Source: Sweltsa coloradensis (Eukaryota > Arthropoda > Insecta > Plecoptera > Chloroperlidae). From it: a stretch of DNA of 64,000 nt. This document shows, piece by piece, positions 58,545-64,000 of this stretch. The notes below the pieces were generated by a model. It searched no databases and was not told the DNA's origin. It worked only from the letters and a program-made list of their open reading frames with translations. Made by a program: the position numbers and the translations under genes. Positions within the stretch are counted from its first letter, which is position 1; every line of letters begins with the position of its first letter. The stretch spans positions 1,364,001 through 1,428,000 of the forward strand of contig JAMZAV010000297.1 of the NCBI GenBank assembly GCA_024449915.1, written 5' to 3'.

Positions 58545-58871
58545 TATTTTTGGTTTATTTGGATTAAGGACGCGTCAACCGTTAGGTCATAATGCACCAC
58601 TCTAGCCTAAGGGGGGTGGGGAGGAGGGGCCCATGCTGGTCAGAACCAGCCACGGGTAAGGGGGGGAAGGGGGGTTTCTCACGTCGCGGTCGTCATCGTC
58701 TTTGTCATCGTTCGTTGTGTCATTGTCATCGTCGCCGGGGGGTCGTCAAGGGAAGGGGGCAAGGTCCCCGACGACGATTGCCAGAGCTCGCCTCTAGTTT
58801 CGGGGAGTAAAATACTACCCTTCAAACTAGCTGATGTTTGCGAGGTGGACTTTTTCTCTTGAATCGCCTTC
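58545..58871 (-). repeat. SINE family A, 5'-truncated copy
   Basis: It runs from TTTTTGGTTTATTTGG to CTCTTGAATCGCCTT, where it stops before the CCCCGGGCCC head. It is very similar to the consensus and lies only 13 bp from the next copy. Confidence 0.85.
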
Positions 58872-59254
58872 TATAGCTAGTGTATTTTTTTTTTTTTTTT
58901 TGTTTATTTGGATTAAGGACGCGTCAACCGTTAGGTCATAATGCACCACTCTAACCTAGGGGGGGGGGGAGGAAGAGGGGCCCATGCTGGTCAGAACCAG
59001 CCACGGGAAAGGGGAGGAAGGGGGGTTTCTCACGTCGCGGTCGTCATTGTCTTTATCATTGTTCGTGGTGTCATTGTCTTTGTCATCGTCGCCGAGGGGT
59101 CGTCAAGGGAAGGGGGGCAAGGTCCCCGGCGACGATTGCCAGAGCTCGCCTCTAGATTCGGGAATAATATACTACCCTTCTTACTAGCTGATGTTTGCAA
59201 GGTGGACTTTTTCTCTTGAATCGCCTTTTACGATTAGCAGAGCCATCTAGTGTA
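58872..59254 (-). repeat. SINE family A with 8-bp target duplication
   Basis: CTAGTGTA occurs at 58877-58884 and 59247-59254, immediately bounding the element 58885-59246. A T-run of about 19 begins it on the plus strand (A-tail on minus). It ends at AGCAGAGCCAT, so it is slightly 5'-truncated. The long homopolymer tail suggests recent insertion. Confidence 0.88.
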
Positions 59255-59916
59255 GATTATCTATCTACCATATTGTTGTAAGATCACCAAATGTAAGGTC
59301 ATAAGTTCGTTCGAAGTTTAAGGTCTGTAAAGTAAAATCATAACGAGTGATGTATTCATTAATTTTCAATCACAATATAACAAGTATAAAATGTTTAGGG
59401 AGTGTCATGTTGATATCCAGCTATAGTGAATACATATTTTTCCAGAAAATTATTATTGTGAGGCTTAAATCTTCAAGCCAATATCTGATTGGCGTTTGTC
59501 GTGTTCCAAACATGACCTCATCCCAATGCGTCAAACACTCCGAGCATCTGGACTGTGAACATCAAATGTTTTAACGGTGGCCGACAGGAAGGAATCCCAC
59601 ACTAGTGACGCGTTGCAGGGAATCCCTCGCCTCAGAGTAGACAACAAAGTGCGCCAGTGATTGGCAAATACAGTGGTGAATATGCGTGAATGCGTACTTA
59701 TACTTGCAGAATATGGTAGTGTGTTCGTGTGCATCTCATTTTAAGTAGGCATTACTATATAAAACGCCAAAATCCCGTAATGTTTTAATGCTAAATGGTA
59801 TTTGGTGGAGGTGCCGGGTTACGATGGGATATATTTTTTACATAATATTATCTCTTCAAATTGGTTCTAGTACTAGATATTCATGTCCATCCTCGTGTAA
59901 TTAGCTTCAAGTTTAG
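59255..59916. other. Gene-free DNA containing the dispersed GGTGGAGGTGCC motif
   Basis: TTGGTGGAGGTGCCGGGTT lies at 59802-59820 after AAACGCCAAAATCCCGT, an arrangement repeated at 60295-60346. A 75-codon frame at 59347-59574 has no recognisable domain. Confidence 0.4.
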
Positions 59917-60093
59917 TTGGATTATGGGCACGTCAACCGTTAGGTCATAATGCGCCACTCTAGCTTAGGGGATATAGGGAGGAAGGGTCCATGTTGGTCA
60001 GAACCAGTCACGGGTAGAGGGAGGAAAGAGGATCGGATTAGGGGGGGGGGTTCTCACGTCTTGGTCGTCATCGTCTTTGGTATCGTTCGTGTT

Positions 60094-60145
<52 letters not shown>

Positions 60146-60230
60146 GGGATGTCTTCAAAGGATGTGGGGAGAGGTCGCCGACAACGATTGCCAGATCTTG
60201 CTCGCCTACCGTTTCAGGGAGTAATATAGG
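59917..60230 (-). repeat. SINE family A with (GTC)n expansion
   Basis: TTGGATTATGGGCACGTCAACC opens it; CCTACCGTTTCAGGGAGTAATA closes it, so the head is truncated. The central block has expanded into about 17 GTC units at 60094-60145. The valine-run open frame across it is an artefact of the microsatellite. Confidence 0.8.
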
Positions 60231-60589
60231 CCATGTGCGTGTGCATGTATGTTTTATTTATAATACACAGTCATTAATATATAAAGTAAGTTACGCTTAA
60301 ATCCCGTCATTTTCTGTTAATTATATTTTGGTGGAGGTGCCGGGTTACACTGAAAATATTAAAATAATACGGTATATATTCAAGTTAAAGTATAAGGTTT
60401 GTGGTTATCATCTTCATCTTCGTGTAATTAGGAAGATATGCATTTAAGTTATTGTTTTATTAACTGTTTTCTTATTTTTTATACATATCAGTACTTTATA
60501 AATCATCAATTCATCATCGTATAGGTAATTCATTGTACATTATCATTATGTTATTAACTAGGTATTGATTTATAAACGAATTTATTGTA
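60231..60589. other. Gene-free DNA with second GGTGGAGGTGCC site
   Basis: ACGCTTAAATCCCGTC followed by TTGGTGGAGGTGCCGGGTT (60328-60346) resembles the 59760-59820 arrangement. Confidence 0.4.
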
Positions 60590-60745
60590 AGTGTTAACCA
60601 ACTGTATGTTTACTGAAATGATTATGTTCTACTGTTTTTATTACGTTTTATGTTTTTATAATATTATGATTTTAAATTTATTATCCTAGTACCTCAATGT
60701 AAAATGGCAGCAATGCTGTATTTGAGTGAACCAATAAATAAATAA
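60590..60745 (+). mobile_element. Possible LINE 3' tail
   Basis: AATGTAAAATGGCAGCAATG followed by GTATTTGAGTGAACCAATAAATAAATAA has the closing layout of the LINE tails at 26530-26563 and 28900-28945: a short GC-containing hairpin, then an AATAAAT tail. No RT coding precedes it. Confidence 0.4.
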
Positions 60746-62288
60746 CGAATTTTAAAAAAAAGTTGTGTAATGTTCTCATTGTCTCCATGGTCGGTTAAGT
60801 AAGTATGTTGTGTTTCCTCTTATAAACTAAAATGAGTTATAAAAAATCACATCTCACTGTTGGTTAAATCTATCAACCAACGTTTTCGCTATTTCTGGTT
60901 AATTCAGCCACCGTAAGCTGAAAGGTATTTTATGTAAGAGTGGTCTTTTAATTTAAAAAAATCAATTAAGTTTAACTTTAATTTTATTGTTTTTAGTTTT
61001 TATAGTGGAATGTTATTGTTTAGTTGAATTTATTAAGTATCAGGAATTTATTTGATTTTAGTGTTATGTTCCCTTTGGCAGTTAACTTCTAGTTTAGCTG
61101 CGTGCTCCAATTCAAGTTAATTAAAATAACGATCACTCATAATGATCAGAATATAATTTGGGAAAGTGGATAAATTTGCATTCCTCGGAACTTTAGTTTA
61201 TTAGAATGATTCGCACAAGTTTGGTTTAAATATTATATTGGCATGTTTTGTTTTGTATTAAATACCAATAATACATGCAGTTTGAGAGAGTTTTGACTTG
61301 AGTCCCAATCAATATGAGGTCATATGAGGTCACTATGAGTGAGTTAATCTCAAAACGTTTTCAAACTAATTTTTTGTTGTGTCTTTTATCGGTAGACAGC
61401 GCTATTCATTTTACTGCTTGCTAAATTAAGATTTTGAGACGAACTTTACTTAAGAATACAATATGATTTGATAAGCACCATAGATACTAATATAACCCCA
61501 TCAGCACTAACGCTTAGTTCCATGTCGGGAACACAGCACATAATTGTCACAAGCCTAGGACAAGTTTGTAGCTATAATGGTAATCAGACACTGGAAATTC
61601 AATAGCAACAGGCGTAAATCCATATTCAGATATAGTTTAGGGGTGGGTTTATGAATAAAACGCTGTGGGCTGGCAAGAGAGCAGGCTGTGTCAGAGAGAG
61701 AACTGTCATTTAACGGGCTGGAAGATGGAGAATTACAAGTGCCTATCTACATAATTATGTCTAATAAAGATAATGTTTCAGCATTGTTGAAGATTTAACC
61801 TCAACGCATCATTCTACAACTTTACCGTACAACCAATATCCATGACATAAAAGTTTCTATGATGAATACATAATTCGGTGTTAACGTGTCGTATGGAGAC
61901 AAGCGTAAATTTTTGTGACTTCATAAAGTGGAAACTGGCTGGCTATTTAGAAGTGTGACTACTTTCATCAAAAGAAGTGTAACGAGATTTATCTTAAATG
62001 GACAAATTATTGAAAAAGGCCTTAAAACTTAATAAAATATAATAAGGGACCCTTAAATGGTTTTTCAATTGTGGTACAAAAAACTAGAATACCTTTAGTC
62101 AGGAGAAGAAGAAGAATACGGAAAACTGATTGTCACAGCTAGTCATGAGTTATTAGCGAGCGAAAGCTTCAACAGAGGTGACAAGACAGTGTTTAAAATG
62201 GAGTGAAGAGATTGGAAACTAAAAAGTTTTTACCCGGGATTTCGATTGAAGCTCGTGTTCAGATCGGGAGTTCGAATAAGCGCACAAC
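60746..62288. other. Gene-free DNA
   Basis: AT-rich, no recognised frame or repeat. ATATGAGGTC is duplicated at about 61313-61331. Confidence 0.5.
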
Positions 62289-62604
62289 TATATAGGCACC
62301 GGTCAGTGGAAGGGTTGCAGGATACAAGGTCATAAGCGCACAACCATATGGGCACCGGTCAGTGGAAGGGTTGCAGGATACAAGGTCATCGTTACTCGCT
62401 CATTCGTAGAATAATGTTCCGAGTTTTATCTGGTGGGTCACTGCGACATATGGGCACCGGTCAGTGGAAGGGTTGCAGGATACAAGGTCATAAGCGCACA
62501 ACCATATGGGCAACGGTCAGTGAAAGGGTTGCAGGATACAAGGTCATCGTTACTCGCTCATTCGTAGAATAATGTTCCGAGTTTTATCTGGTGGGTCACT
62601 GCGA
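62289..62604. repeat. 158-bp higher-order tandem repeat (2 copies of 56+56+46)
   Basis: A 56-bp unit (CACCGGTCAGTGGAAGGGTT core) starts at 62289, 62345, 62447 and 62503. After every second unit a 46-bp extension, containing TAGAATAATGTTCCGAG, follows. The composite period is 158 bp and the two composites differ at only a few positions. The 74-codon frame across it is a by-product. Confidence 0.9.
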
Positions 62605-63860
62605 CATCCAAACTTTCAATGAAGCACATGGATTACTGCAAGACAAAAAACAAGAAATTAACACCTTATCTATTAGTACAACAGTTACTTATATAACACA
62701 CACGTAAACAGACATGAATATTGGAAAATCATTATGAACAGCAATACCAACTGTCACCCCAGCTTACTCCAGGTTTCCAAACATTGTAATCCAGCGCGAT
62801 GTCGACTGCGGTGGCAACAGCGTTGTCACAGCGTTTCCAATGGTGCTCACCCTGTGGCATACGAACAGTGGCGCTTAAGAGATACCAACTGATACAACCT
62901 ACCGTAAACACTATGACAAGATCACAACTTTCACGGTTCTAACGTTGTAAACATAGATCTGGTGACAGTGAGTATATAGAATACTCACATTGCACTTGTA
63001 GTCAAAGTTTTCTTTTGAACGTTTTATCTTTTGTAGGACTGTAGAAATGATCGAGTCTTGTGCAGCGATCCTTGTCATCCGTCCGTAGGAACTGTAGGTA
63101 CCTGCAAAGTGTTATTAATGGTAACAGTTAATTCTTTTCAAAAGGGATGTTGAGTCATCTCGGTGCCCGTTAGAGCGCCGCATCCAAGCCGCGGTGCGTT
63201 AGTTCTGGCACCGTATTCAGGAAGTCAAGCTGGGGCGCTAAGATGTGTCACCAACGTCATGAAACGTGATATAAATTTGAAAACTTAAGATATTAAGATA
63301 CTTGAGTTCAAGATACATCTCGGTGAAATTTAGAGGACCTTGATAGTTTAGATTTACAGATTTGTATTTGTATTTATTTTACTTCCGTTGACAGGTACAA
63401 AGTGCATATGGTACTAAAGATAAGTATGAGCGCTGTGAGCAACTGTAGGCCTACTTATATTAGGATAAATCAGCAAATTGATATCTGGTTATAGCTATAC
63501 ATACCATTGTATGTCAATGATAGGCCTACATTAAGAAAAAAACCAAGAAAAATGGATTGTACATTTCGTCAAAGAACTAAATCATGTAATTACCTGTCCG
63601 CGGTTTTAGATAACCTCTTAGTCACTAGAAGGAAGTAGAAAACTAGAAGAATGGTCCATGGTATATATGTGCAACATCTAAGTTTATCTCTGTGAATGTC
63701 TTCAGATAGTTGCTATGGTTTTATCAACAATGAACAGGGAAAAGTAAACTGTAGCTTTATTCCAATCAAAAGGGGGTACGTATGTACACTAACATTATTG
63801 CATTATATGCCTCGGTCGATGGTATGTATTTCCAAGGTCACGGAAGATTCATTAAGTTTA
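62605..63860. other. Gene-free DNA
   Basis: A GC-richer part at about 62760-62900 has no sustained frame. No repeats were recognised. Confidence 0.5.
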
Positions 63861-64000
63861 AGTTTTTTTTTTGGTTTATTTGGATTAAGGACGCGTCAAC
63901 CGTTAGGTCATAATGCACCACTCTAGCCTAAGGGGGGGGGGAGGAGGGGCCCATGCTGGTCAGAACCAGCCACGGGAAAGGGGAGGAAAGGGGGGTTTCT
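63861..64000 (-). repeat. SINE family A, cut by the window end
   Basis: A T-run then GGTTTATTTGGATTAAGG and GCGTCAACCGTTAGGTCATA match the A tail side exactly. The copy continues past the window edge. Confidence 0.85.

Noticed and set aside
59950..60300. 116-codon frame with a long valine run
   Set aside because: It is the GTC expansion within a SINE A copy.
62348..62572. 74-codon frame with repeated peptide
   Set aside because: It follows from the 158-bp tandem repeat and has no start or context supporting translation.

Overview
This is a stretch of visibly AT-rich animal nuclear DNA. The retroelement types (CR1/Jockey-like and RTE-like reverse transcriptases), Helitron-like repeats, a hAT-type MITE and tRNA-derived SINEs point to a metazoan, most likely an arthropod and possibly an insect. 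That placement is an inference from repeat style, not from a host gene. I found no host protein-coding gene, rRNA gene or functional tRNA gene. The only long open frames with recognisable family features are pieces of non-LTR retrotransposons; other open frames are short, lack recognisable domains, or are translations of repeats and microsatellites.

Layout. 1-6450 is plain AT-rich sequence with one SINE tail. 6451-9790 holds a GC-rich SINE (family A), a short hairpin repeat, a SINE with a tRNA-like head (family E) and a MITE bounded by TTAA. 10584-12215 is a 5'-truncated CR1/Jockey-like LINE with an intact C-terminal reverse transcriptase frame and a (TAA)n tail. 12216-25961 is mostly empty, with scattered SINE pieces, a perfect 51-bp inverted repeat at 15568-15683, a second A copy, a (TA)n microsatellite, poly-G runs and a hAT-like MITE. 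25962-26563 is a second LINE tail. 27181-28151 is a Helitron-like element abutting another LINE relic. 32951-33421 is a hAT MITE with an 8-bp target duplication. 36181-38635 holds two more Helitron-like elements on either side of a GC-richer, promoter-like segment. 38920-45199 has D-family SINEs and a 500-bp repeat present twice. 46240-47602 is an A copy with expanded microsatellites followed by an RTE-type reverse transcriptase fragment. 48435-55090 is the densest repeat cluster: a D SINE with a 15-bp target duplication, three Helitron-like copies (one nested in an A SINE, one itself hit by a TTAA MITE), a 56-bp tandem repeat and a 619-bp foldback. 55790-64000 carries five more A SINE copies, two with target duplications, and a 158-bp higher-order tandem repeat.

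How the parts relate. The repeats form an interlinked mobile-element community. Non-autonomous Helitron-like elements share sub-terminal inverted repeats, a 3' hairpin and a CTAG end followed by T. SINE families A, D and E/F depend on LINE machinery, of which only truncated relics are present here. Nested insertions give relative ages: A SINE before the Helitron-like element at 52507-53238, and Helitron-like element before the TTAA MITE at 50399. The most interesting candidates for new description are the Helitron-like family with amplified internal units, the TTAA foldback/MITE family, the 3' tail hairpin shared by SINE families E and F, and the strictly one-way orientation of all nine A copies.
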